From the NCBI GenBank assembly GCA_014377625.1, contig JACMPG010000109.1:1-47911 (forward strand): 47,911 bases of DNA. The letters run 5' to 3'. Below the pieces are notes generated by a model that ran no database searches, was not told the DNA's origin, and saw only the letters and a program-made list of their open reading frames with translations. The translations under genes and the position numbers were made by a program. Position 1 is the stretch's first letter. Each line of letters opens with the position of its first letter. This DNA comes from Spirosoma sp. (GTDB taxonomy: Bacteria > Bacteroidota > Bacteroidia > Cytophagales > Spirosomataceae). Positions 36,899 to 44,984 of the stretch are shown here, one piece after another.

Positions 36899-39349
36899 AT
36901 GTTCCGAAACTATCTCAAAATCGCGTGGCGGAATCTGTGGAAGCACAGAACGTTTACGGCTATCAACGTGGCTGGTTTAGCTATTGGTATGGCTACTAGT
37001 CTGTTGATTCTGGAGTATGTCAGTTTTGAACGTAGCTACGACTCGTTTCACCAGCAGGCCAACGACACATACCGGATTCAGTACAATCAGGTAAACAACG
37101 AGGGTGCTGTTACGGCTAAAGCTACCACGTTCGCGTCGGTCGGGCAGGGACTACGGAATGCTTTTCCGGAAATTGCATCGGTGGTTCGGTTTCACAGGTC
37201 CAGTGCTCTGTTGAGCTATGAGAACCCGAAACAGGTCAATATGTTCCGCGAAGAGAACATACTGGCTGCCGATTCTGCTTTCCTGAAATTTTTCTCGTTT
37301 CCCCTTCTGAAGGGAAACACTAGAACTGCACTACAAAACCCGAAGTCGATTGTGATTACGCAGACGTTGGCCCGCAAGTATTTCGGAACCGAGGAACCGA
37401 TTGGTAAAACGATTAAAATGACCGGCGGCTACGGCGACTGGAACGGGAATGACTATCAGGAAATCAGTTATTATACCGTAACGGGTGTGTTGGCTGATAT
37501 TCCCGACAACTCGCATATACAGGTCAACGCCCTGGTGTCGTTTAACCTGTTCTCGCGTGGAGAAGCTGAACTATCAAATTGGGGCGACAATTTTTACACC
37601 TATGTGTCGCTTCAACCGGGTTCATCGCCCCAGGCCCTAAATGCTAAATTGCCGGTTTTTATCAAACAGCTATTGGGAGATAGTACCAACGATGGGATAC
37701 AACTCCAGCCGTTGACCAGCATCCATTTAGACGCTGCCTTATTGGGGGAATTGGGTATGAACGGGAGCCGAGTCATGGTGTCGGTGTTGCTCCTGGTCGC
37801 GCTGTTTACGTCGCTGATTGCCTGGATAAACTACGTCAATCTGCCCACTGCAAGAGCCTCCGAACGAGCGAAAGAAGTAGGCGTTCGGAAAGTTACCGGA
37901 GCCTCCGGCGGTGATCTGCTTCGGCAGTTCCTATTAGAAGCAGTTCTGTTAAACAGCTTGAGTCTGTGCCTGGCTATTGGACTGGTAGAGGTGGCTCAGC
38001 CGGGCTTTAACACTCTGATAGGCAAGCCTCTATCGCTTCATATATTGCTCAATAAGTCATGGATGCTGGTTTATGCTGGCTTTTTTATCGGCGGAATCCT
38101 CCTGTCTAGCCTTTACCCCATTTTTATCAATTTAGCCGTTCGGCCAGCCAATGTATTACGCGGGCAGGGCGTGCCGACTGGGCAGGGGCTATCACTCCGA
38201 AAAGCATTGGTCGTGTTTCAGTTTATGCTGTCTATGATTCTGATTACCGGTTCACTGGTGATGTATCGTCAGTTAACGTTTATGCAGCGCTATGACGTTG
38301 GCGTTACGCTAAACCAACTTCTGGTGCTCAATGGCCCAGCCACAACCGATTCAGCTTACCAATCCAGACTGCAACAAATCAAAGCCGGGCTGCTCAATAA
38401 CCCCGCCATTAAACGGGTTACGGCATCCAACCTCATTCCGGGCAAAACCATCGCTGGTTTATCGAAGACAGGGCTAGTCAGGCGACTGAACCAACGGGAA
38501 GAGGAATCGGCTGGCCGCTATTTTTTCTCGCAGGTCGACTACGATTTCCAGCAAACATTCGGTGCTCGTTTGGTAGCTGGCCGGTGGTTTTCGACAAACT
38601 ATGGTGCTGACGCGGTTCCCGGACAATCGGTGGTCATTAACGAAACGGCTGCCCGCTTGCTGGGTTATGCAAGTCCGGTTGAAGCTTTTGGTAAGCGGAT
38701 AAACTACCGGGTGCAGAGTACGCCAACGATCATCGGGATTTTGAAGGATTACCATCAACTTTCGCTCAGGAAAGTGATTGATCCGATCATTTTCGAGCTG
38801 GACAAAGCACCCGATGGCTACTTCACCGTCAGTCTCAGCCAGGAAAGGCTGCCTGAGACGATTGCTGCTATTCAACAAGTCTGGCAGAAGGTATTTCCTG
38901 ACAGTCCATTTTCGTATTTTTTCTTAGACGACTTTTTCAACCAGCAGTATCAGTTGGACTGGACATTCGCTAAACTATCGGGGCTTTTTGCCCTGCTGGC
39001 TATTATCGTGGCTTCATTAGGCCTGTTTGGTCTCGCTTTCCTAACCACGATTCAGCGCACCAAAGAAATCGGCGTTCGGAAAGTCCTCGGCGCGTCGGTC
39101 AGCAGTATTGTAACGCTGCTCTCTAAAGACTTTTTGAAACTGGTGGTTATTGCCATTGTCATTGCCTCGCCGATTGCGTGGTGGGCCATGAACAAGTGGC
39201 TGGCCAACTTCGCTTACCGCATCGACATGGCCTGGTGGGTGTTTGCGCTGGCGGGTTTGCTGGCGGTGGGTATTGCGCTCATCACGGTAAGTTTCCAAAG
39301 CATCCGGGCCGCACTGATGAACCCGGTGAAGAGTTTGCGGAGTGAGTAG
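36899..39349 (+). CDS. FtsX/MacB-type ABC transporter permease
   Basis: MFRNYLKIAWRNLWKHRTFTAINVAGLAIGMATSLLILEYV...; IQRTKEIGVRKVLGASVSSIVTLLSKDFLKLV. Confidence 0.94.
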   Translation: MFRNYLKIAWRNLWKHRTFTAINVAGLAIGMATSLLILEYVSFERSYDSFHQQANDTYRIQYNQVNNEGAVTAKATTFASVGQGLRNAFPEIASVVRFHRSSALLSYENPKQVNMFREENILAADSAFLKFFSFPLLKGNTRTALQNPKSIVITQTLARKYFGTEEPIGKTIKMTGGYGDWNGNDYQEISYYTVTGVLADIPDNSHIQVNALVSFNLFSRGEAELSNWGDNFYTYVSLQPGSSPQALNAKLPVFIKQLLGDSTNDGIQLQPLTSIHLDAALLGELGMNGSRVMVSVLLLVALFTSLIAWINYVNLPTARASERAKEVGVRKVTGASGGDLLRQFLLEAVLLNSLSLCLAIGLVEVAQPGFNTLIGKPLSLHILLNKSWMLVYAGFFIGGILLSSLYPIFINLAVRPANVLRGQGVPTGQGLSLRKALVVFQFMLSMILITGSLVMYRQLTFMQRYDVGVTLNQLLVLNGPATTDSAYQSRLQQIKAGLLNNPAIKRVTASNLIPGKTIAGLSKTGLVRRLNQREEESAGRYFFSQVDYDFQQTFGARLVAGRWFSTNYGADAVPGQSVVINETAARLLGYASPVEAFGKRINYRVQSTPTIIGILKDYHQLSLRKVIDPIIFELDKAPDGYFTVSLSQERLPETIAAIQQVWQKVFPDSPFSYFFLDDFFNQQYQLDWTFAKLSGLFALLAIIVASLGLFGLAFLTTIQRTKEIGVRKVLGASVSSIVTLLSKDFLKLVVIAIVIASPIAWWAMNKWLANFAYRIDMAWWVFALAGLLAVGIALITVSFQSIRAALMNPVKSLRSE

Positions 39350-39358
39350 CGTCCTGTG

Positions 39359-39416
39359 AATTAACTGCCGCGCTTTAATAACACACGACAAATGGCGTTT
39401 CAATGGGCAGTTAATT
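39359..39416. terminator. inverted repeat downstream of the permease array
   Basis: AATTAACTGCC ... GGCAGTTAATT, exact 11-bp arms, 36-nt spacer. Confidence 0.5.
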
Positions 39417-39516
39417 AGCCAAAAAAATTTGTGCGTAGCAGAAAACGGGTAGTTTTCTTAGCAACCACCGTTTTCAAAATAGTCAAAAACGCGAATTTCT
39501 CCCCCACCCTTTTTCA

Positions 39517-40797
39517 ATGATACATCAACCTAATCGTCGTGAATTTTTAAAGCAGAGCAGTGCGGCTCTCGGCTTGCTGGCTATGCCCGCCTTTATCCGC
39601 AAGGCAGCCCCGAGCGACCGTGTTCGGGTTGCACACGTGGGCCTGAACGGCATGGGAACCAACCACCTCAACTGGTTTGCCGGGCTGCCCGATGTGGAGG
39701 TAGTGGGCCTGTGCGATTTAGACCAGTCGCATTTAGATAAAGCACTGACTACGCTCCAGAAAATCCAGCCTGACACAAAAGCAAAAACCTACTCCGATTT
39801 CCGGTATCTACTGGACCGCAAAGACATTGACGTAATCACCTGCGCTACCCCCGACCACTGGCACGCGCAGGTGGCCATCATGGCGTTTCAGGCCGGAAAG
39901 GACGTATATGGCGAAAAACCGCTGTCGTACAGCGTGCGCGAAGGGCAGCAGATGCTAAAAGCCCTCAACCGATACGACCGCATTTTTCAGTTAGGTACAC
40001 AAATTCACGCGGGCGATAATTACCACCGGGTTGTTGAACTGATAAAAGCCGGGGCCATTGGTAAGGTTCATACGGTACGACTCTGGAAAACGGGTTTCCC
40101 ACCCGTACTGGGGCCAAGCAAGTACCAAACGCCCCCGCCCGGCCTAAACTGGGATATGTGGCTGGGCCCGGCCCCGGCTTCGCTCTACTCGCCCGAACGC
40201 TGCCACTTTTCGTACCGCTATTTTCTGGATTATTCGGGTGGCGTGTTTCAGGATTTCTGGAGCCATATTGCCGATGTGGTATGGTGGGCCGTCAATCCCA
40301 CCGGCCTGAAACGGGTTAATGCCAAAGGCGAAGCCCCCGAAGGCGCGGGTGATGCCCCCAAATGGATTGATATCGACTACGAGTTTGATGGGCTTACCCT
40401 GCACTGGACAAGCACGCCCCCCAACGTGCCGGGAGCCGAAAAGCGAGGTATAGGGGCTTACTTTGAAGGCGATAAAGGGACGCTCCTTTGCGACTACAAC
40501 ACCCGCGAAATCACCATCAACGGCATAATGATGACGGACGTACCTGAAATACCCATCACGTTGGAGCGCTCACCGGGCCATCAGCAGAATTTCATCAATG
40601 CCGTCAAATCGCGTAAGCAGCCAGAGTCGAACTTAGCCTATGCCCGGCAAATGACGTTACCCATGCACCTCGGCCTGATTTCGTACCGGCTTGGCCAAAC
40701 CCTGGAGTGGAACGCCAAACGGGAAAAATTCAGACACAACGCAGAGGCCAACAGCTATCTGAAACGAGCGTATCGAAAAGGCTGGGATTTGATTTAG
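39517..40797 (+). CDS. Gfo/Idh/MocA family oxidoreductase, Tat-type signal
   Basis: NRREFLKQSSAALGLLAMPAF; VRVAHVGLNGMGTNHLNWF; DVYGEKPLSYSVREGQQM. Confidence 0.92.
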   Translation: MIHQPNRREFLKQSSAALGLLAMPAFIRKAAPSDRVRVAHVGLNGMGTNHLNWFAGLPDVEVVGLCDLDQSHLDKALTTLQKIQPDTKAKTYSDFRYLLDRKDIDVITCATPDHWHAQVAIMAFQAGKDVYGEKPLSYSVREGQQMLKALNRYDRIFQLGTQIHAGDNYHRVVELIKAGAIGKVHTVRLWKTGFPPVLGPSKYQTPPPGLNWDMWLGPAPASLYSPERCHFSYRYFLDYSGGVFQDFWSHIADVVWWAVNPTGLKRVNAKGEAPEGAGDAPKWIDIDYEFDGLTLHWTSTPPNVPGAEKRGIGAYFEGDKGTLLCDYNTREITINGIMMTDVPEIPITLERSPGHQQNFINAVKSRKQPESNLAYARQMTLPMHLGLISYRLGQTLEWNAKREKFRHNAEANSYLKRAYRKGWDLI

Positions 40798-41071
40798 AAG
40801 CTGTTCATTGGGGTAGCGATTTACGTCGAAAAACGATGGATTTCAGGCTTATTCAAGGCACTTTTATGGCGGTCCGTCGATACGGCCGTAGTCGCTTCGC
40901 CGGTCCGATTGGGCCAGAAAAGTAACGCAGAACAGGGCTGAAAGACGAGTTTTCGGCCAAAGGGAGCAACTCAAGCAGCTTCTTAGTAGTATTCCGCAGG
41001 AACAAGCTTTAATTATTTTGCCTGCTGATTTTCAGTCAGAAAAATATCAATCATTCCCTCCGAACGACTAA

Positions 41072-41466
41072 ATGATGGGCATTATCCTGGAACAGGCTGA
41101 AACCGCCATGAAAGCCGCTAAAGTAAAGGCCGTAGAGATTGATACGCTCATAAACATCGCCATCGCGGACGCCGGAGCAAACGTAGTGGCGTTTGTTCGT
41201 ATGGATGGGGCACGGCCCCGATCGGCGAATGTTACCCAGAAGAAAACCAATACCGCCCGTTATCTTACTACGCCCTCGGGTGATATTGGCAAACTATCGC
41301 AGTCCGGCGGCTCACTCTACAACATCGAGCATTTTAACGGCGGTCTGATTTCGTTTCCAGGCGGTATTCCTGTCAAAATAAGAATGGTGGCACCATCGGC
41401 GTGTCGGGCAGCTCCATCGAAAATGACGATACTGTTGCGCAGGCTGATGTGGATGCCCTTAGCTGA
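41072..41466 (+). pseudogene. GlcG/HbpS-family heme-binding protein (DUF336), frameshifted
   Basis: MMGIILEQAETAMKAAKVKAVEIDTLINIAIADAGANVVAFVRMDGA...GGLISFPGGIPVK then, in another frame from 41380, KNGGTIGVSGSSIENDDTVAQADVDALS*; explained by one lost A in gtcaaaa(a)taagaat. Confidence 0.75.
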
Positions 41467-41545
41467 AACCGGTGATTAAACCGGCTGTGTATCTCTGTCG
41501 ATCCGCCGATACGGTCCAAACTTTAACCTCTAAATCCTTACCGAA

Positions 41546-42736
41546 ATGTGTCAAAATCATGGTGTTGCCTACATCAGCCCCGGCGTGGTTGAAGTGCAGG
41601 AAATCGCGTATCCGAAACTGGCAATCGGCGACCGTAAATGTGAGCATGGTGTTATCCTGCAAATTGTTTCGACTAACATTTGCGGCAGCGACCAGCATAT
41701 GGTTCGGGGGCGCACCACAGCACCCACCGGGCTGGTACTGGGTCACGAAATAACCGGTCTGGTCATTGAAGCCGGGCGCGATGTCGAGTTCATCCGGGAA
41801 GGCGACCTGGTATCCGTACCGTTTAATATTGCCTGCGGACGCTGCCGTAACTGCAAAGTGGGTCAAACCGGTATTTGCCTGAATGTAAATCCGGCCCGGC
41901 CCGGTGCCGCTTATGGCTACGTCGATATGGGCGGCTGGGTGGGCGGTCAGGCCGAATACGTAATGGTGCCCTACGCTGATTTCAACCTGCTGAAGTTTCC
42001 CGATAAAGACCAGGCCATGGCTAAAATCCGGGACCTGACGCTTCTTTCCGACATTTTCCCAACGGGCTATCACGGCGCCGTTACGGCGGGTGTTGGACCG
42101 GGTTCCATTGTTTACGTGGCCGGAGCGGGACCTGTAGGTCTGGCCTGCGCGGCCTCCTGCCACTTGCTGGGGGCGGCAGTCGTTATTGTGGGCGACATGA
42201 TTCCGGAGCGACTGGAACAGGCCAAAAGCTTCGGTTGCGAAATTGTTGACCTGCGCAAAGAAATGCCACTGGCCGATCAGATCGCCGAAATTATTGGCGT
42301 ACCGGAAGTCGATTCTGCCGTTGACTGCGTGGGTTTTGAAGCCCACGGACACGGAGCCGATGCCGGGAAAGAACAACCCGCTACGGTGCTCAACGCAGCC
42401 ATGACCGTGACGCGGGCGGGTGGAGCCATCGGTATTCCCGGCCTGTACGTTACCGGCGATCCGGGTGCCTCTACGGAGGCTGCCAAGGAAGGAAACCTGT
42501 CTATTCGTATTGGCTTAGGCTGGGCAAAGTCGCACTCGTTCTACACGGGTCAGTGTCCGGTAATGAAGTACCACCGCCCGCTGATGAATGCGATTCTGTA
42601 CGACAAAATTCAGATTGCCAAAGCCGTAAACGTGGAAGTCATCAGCCTGGATAAAGCCCCGAAAGGCTACGCCGATTTCGACAAGGGAGCCGCCAAAAAA
42701 TTCGTTATCGACCCGCACGGATTGATTATGAATTAG
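41546..42736 (+). CDS. fdhA: glutathione-independent formaldehyde dehydrogenase-like Zn-dependent alcohol dehydrogenase
   Basis: STNICGSDQHMVRGRTTAPTGLVLGHEITGLVIEAG; CGRCRNCKVGQTGICLNVNP; VDCVGFEAHGHG; GLGWAKSHSFYTGQCPVMKY. Confidence 0.9.
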   Translation: MCQNHGVAYISPGVVEVQEIAYPKLAIGDRKCEHGVILQIVSTNICGSDQHMVRGRTTAPTGLVLGHEITGLVIEAGRDVEFIREGDLVSVPFNIACGRCRNCKVGQTGICLNVNPARPGAAYGYVDMGGWVGGQAEYVMVPYADFNLLKFPDKDQAMAKIRDLTLLSDIFPTGYHGAVTAGVGPGSIVYVAGAGPVGLACAASCHLLGAAVVIVGDMIPERLEQAKSFGCEIVDLRKEMPLADQIAEIIGVPEVDSAVDCVGFEAHGHGADAGKEQPATVLNAAMTVTRAGGAIGIPGLYVTGDPGASTEAAKEGNLSIRIGLGWAKSHSFYTGQCPVMKYHRPLMNAILYDKIQIAKAVNVEVISLDKAPKGYADFDKGAAKKFVIDPHGLIMN

Positions 42737-42766
42737 CGGTCAGCTTAGTGTTGGATTTCAGATATT

Positions 42767-42802
42767 GGTACAGGGATGCTCCGCATTTCTGTACCTTTTT
42801 TT
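42767..42802 (+). terminator. Rho-independent terminator after fdhA-like gene
   Basis: GGTACAG gg ATGC tcc GCAT tt CTGTACC followed by TTTTTTT. Confidence 0.88.
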
Positions 42803-42831
42803 ACGTTCATACCATCGCCACGTAGCCTCAT

Positions 42832-42876
42832 TTAACAAGGCTTAACAAACTTTAACAGACTGGCTGTTAGCACTAT
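42832..42876 (+). promoter_or_regulatory. conserved permease-upstream element, copy 1
   Basis: Three TTAACA units at exact 10-bp spacing (42832, 42842, 42852) running into palindrome TAACAG-ACTGG-CTGTTA (42853-42869); 37 bp (42840-42876) identical to 44914-44950. Confidence 0.75.
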
Positions 42877-42912
42877 CCGTACCCTGCTGGCGTAAATTAG
42901 ATACGAATAATT

Positions 42913-43278
42913 GTGGGTCCGAATTACCTTAAAATCGCTTTGCGCACCCTGCGTTCCCAACGGAGTTATACCCTGCTGAATACCATTGGTTTATCGGTAG
43001 GTATGGCGGGTGGCCTGCTCATTTTTCTGTTCCTGCGCCACCACCTCAGCACCGACCGGCACCACACCCACTACAACCGGCCTGGTGCTGATTGCCATCG
43101 TCATTGCCAGCCCACTTGCCTGGACATGGCTGACTGACTTCGCTTACAGGATCGACATTGCCTGGTGGGTGTTTGCGGTGGCGGGTTTACTGGCGGTGGG
43201 AATTGCGTTGTTGACCGTAAGTTTTCAGACATAAAGGCCGCACTGATGAATCCGGTGAAGTCGTTGCAGAGCGAGTAG
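42913..43278 (+). pseudogene. internally deleted FtsX/MacB permease remnant
   Basis: N-terminus VGPNYLKIALRTLRSQRSYTLLNTIGLSVGMAGGLLIFLFLRHHLSTDRHHTHYNR joined near 43080, in another frame, to C-terminus LVLIAIVIASPLAWTWLTDFAYRIDIAWWVFAVAGLLAVGIALLTVSFQ; second frameshift before IKAALMNPVKSLQSE*. Confidence 0.88.
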
Positions 43279-43299
43279 AGCCGCAACATATTGCGGCTC
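43278..43299. repeat. REP-like hairpin abutting a stop codon
   Basis: GAGCCGCAA-cata-TTGCGGCTC, perfect 9-bp stem followed by accc. Confidence 0.75.
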
Positions 43300-43356
43300 A
43301 CCCACGTCAGCAATCTCCCGCTTACGAACAAAGCAGAAAGGGCAGTTTCCAGCCGC

Positions 43357-43432
43357 TTACAAAGGTTTTACAATTCCTTTACAATGTTTTACCGGGCTTT
43401 TTCGATTCCTGAAAACGAGGGCTATACTTTTG
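43357..43432 (+). promoter_or_regulatory. candidate promoter with phased TTAC direct repeats
   Basis: TTAC at 43357, 43368, 43379 and 43389 (11/11/10 bp spacing), upstream of TACTTTTG (43425-43432), which fits the Bacteroidota -7 pattern TAnnTTTG. Confidence 0.55.
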
Positions 43433-43459
43433 GTTCGTTCCTTAAAAAAAATAGAAACC

Positions 43460-43936
43460 ATGAACGCTAAACTACTTGCTCTCGTCACGCTGCTACTGGG
43501 CGTAGCGGCCACATTTGCCCAACGCACTCCGTTGAGCGTATCACTGCGAACAGGCCAAAAGCAACCCGCCACCTCCTGCTATAATCCGTCGAGATTGGAC
43601 GTCAAACCGATCAATTACGCCACTTTTTCGGTTGCCAGCCGGGGCATATTGACCGTTGTACCGAACAAGTCAGAAACGGAATGCACCGGGCCGGTTCCGT
43701 TCCGAATTTACCTGCGCCGGAACGGTCAGGTTATCCAACAGGGCCTCTCCGACACAACCCGGTCGGTGATGAGCATTGAGGTGGCTTCTGTGCTGGCCAT
43801 CGCTAAATTTGGTGATGATCTGGTAATTGAACCCACCCAGAAAAGCCATGTCTCTGCCAAACGGACAATCAGAATTAAACCAGCGTTTAACAATGATTTA
43901 TTCTCATTTTTGAGAACCCCAAAAGACGGATGCTAA
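43460..43936 (+). CDS. small secreted hypothetical protein
   Basis: MNAKLLALVTLLLGVAATFAQ signal peptide; PFRIYLRRNGQVIQQGLSDTTRSVMSIEVASVLAIAKFGDDLVIEP; 22 bp before the regulator. Confidence 0.75.
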   Translation: MNAKLLALVTLLLGVAATFAQRTPLSVSLRTGQKQPATSCYNPSRLDVKPINYATFSVASRGILTVVPNKSETECTGPVPFRIYLRRNGQVIQQGLSDTTRSVMSIEVASVLAIAKFGDDLVIEPTQKSHVSAKRTIRIKPAFNNDLFSFLRTPKDGC

Positions 43937-43958
43937 TGAACCGATACACCCCGTACGC

Positions 43959-44852
43959 ATGAAAAAGATAGTCCTCGTTCTGTCACTGTTGGTAGCCGGT
44001 TTGCTGTTTGCGCAGGTTAACAGGCTACCAGCCGCTACGGGCAGGACTGACCAACCTGACTTTACGCAGCAGGCGAATCTGGCTCTTCGGCGCACTGCCC
44101 ATCACCTCCTGCGCGAAGCCGGCGATTCTACCTCCCGGATTCCGGCGGTACAGCAAGTCCATGCCGCTACGTTCCAGATTCGGCTGGATCACGCCCTTAA
44201 CTATAAAAAGCTACCGGCCCTGTTGCAGCAATCACTGGCTCTGTATGCCCTTGACGATCCCTACGACGTAGCGGTTCTCGACTGCACAGCGGGCACGGTA
44301 CAGTTGGGCTATACCGTAACCGACCTGACTCAACGGAACGACGTGCCCTGCGTGGGTCGCGACCAGCAACCCGGGTGCTACACCATCCGGGTTTCGTTTA
44401 CCGGACGGGAGTCAAAAAAGGAGCCATTAGTACCTTGGGGCCTGTGGATAGCCGGTTTCGCATTGAGCGGTGGCGCCTACATGGTCTGGCGAAAAAGCAG
44501 CCGAACCACCCACCCTGCGCTACTAACGAAATCATTACCAGCAGCATCAGCCCCGTTAATTCAGGTAGGAAACCTGACGTTCGACGTCCTTAATCAAACG
44601 GTTGATGTTGCTGGCCAATCGCATGCCCTTACCTACCGGGAAGCCAAGCTGCTGCACCTGTTTCTTCGCCATCCGAATCAACTGCTAGCCCGCGATTTCA
44701 TCCTTAAATCAGTCTGGGAAGACGAAGGTATTATTGTGGGCCGCAGCATCGACGTCTTTGTATCCCGACTCCGTAAACACCTGCAACCCGATCCCAATCT
44801 GCATATCGTCGCCGTACATGGCGTGGGTTACCGGCTGGAAGTTCGCGTATAA
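43959..44852 (+). CDS. membrane-spanning one-component regulator: periplasmic sensor, TM helix, C-terminal OmpR/PhoB-type winged helix
   Basis: Signal/TM MKKIVLVLSLLVAGLLFAQ; second TM WGLWIAGFALSGGAYMVW; wHTH LTYREAKLLHLFLRHPNQLLARDFILKSVWEDEGIIVGRSIDVFVSRLRKHLQPDPNLHIVAVHGVGYRLEV. Confidence 0.87.
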   Translation: MKKIVLVLSLLVAGLLFAQVNRLPAATGRTDQPDFTQQANLALRRTAHHLLREAGDSTSRIPAVQQVHAATFQIRLDHALNYKKLPALLQQSLALYALDDPYDVAVLDCTAGTVQLGYTVTDLTQRNDVPCVGRDQQPGCYTIRVSFTGRESKKEPLVPWGLWIAGFALSGGAYMVWRKSSRTTHPALLTKSLPAASAPLIQVGNLTFDVLNQTVDVAGQSHALTYREAKLLHLFLRHPNQLLARDFILKSVWEDEGIIVGRSIDVFVSRLRKHLQPDPNLHIVAVHGVGYRLEVRV

Positions 44853-44882
44853 TACCGGACCTCGCTGATGAATACGGGCAAA

Positions 44883-44896
44883 TCACTACGTAGTGA
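44883..44896. repeat. 14-bp perfect palindrome
   Basis: TCACTACGTAGTGA downstream of the regulator gene. Confidence 0.55.
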
Positions 44897-44913
44897 GTGA
44901 CTACTAAAAAGGA

Positions 44914-44950
44914 GCTTAACAAACTTTAACAGACTGGCTGTTAGCACTAT
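44914..44950 (+). promoter_or_regulatory. conserved permease-upstream element, copy 2
   Basis: gcttaacaaactttaacagactggctgttagcactat identical to 42840-42876; palindrome TAACAG-ACTGG-CTGTTA at 44927-44943, 41 nt before the permease start. Confidence 0.75.
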
Positions 44951-44984
44951 TTGTACCTTGCTGCCCTACTAAAGAGATAGCAGG

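Noticed and set aside
41459-42376. 305-aa minus-strand ORF over the formaldehyde dehydrogenase-like gene
   Set aside because: Antisense shadow; fdhA-like motifs are clear on the plus strand.
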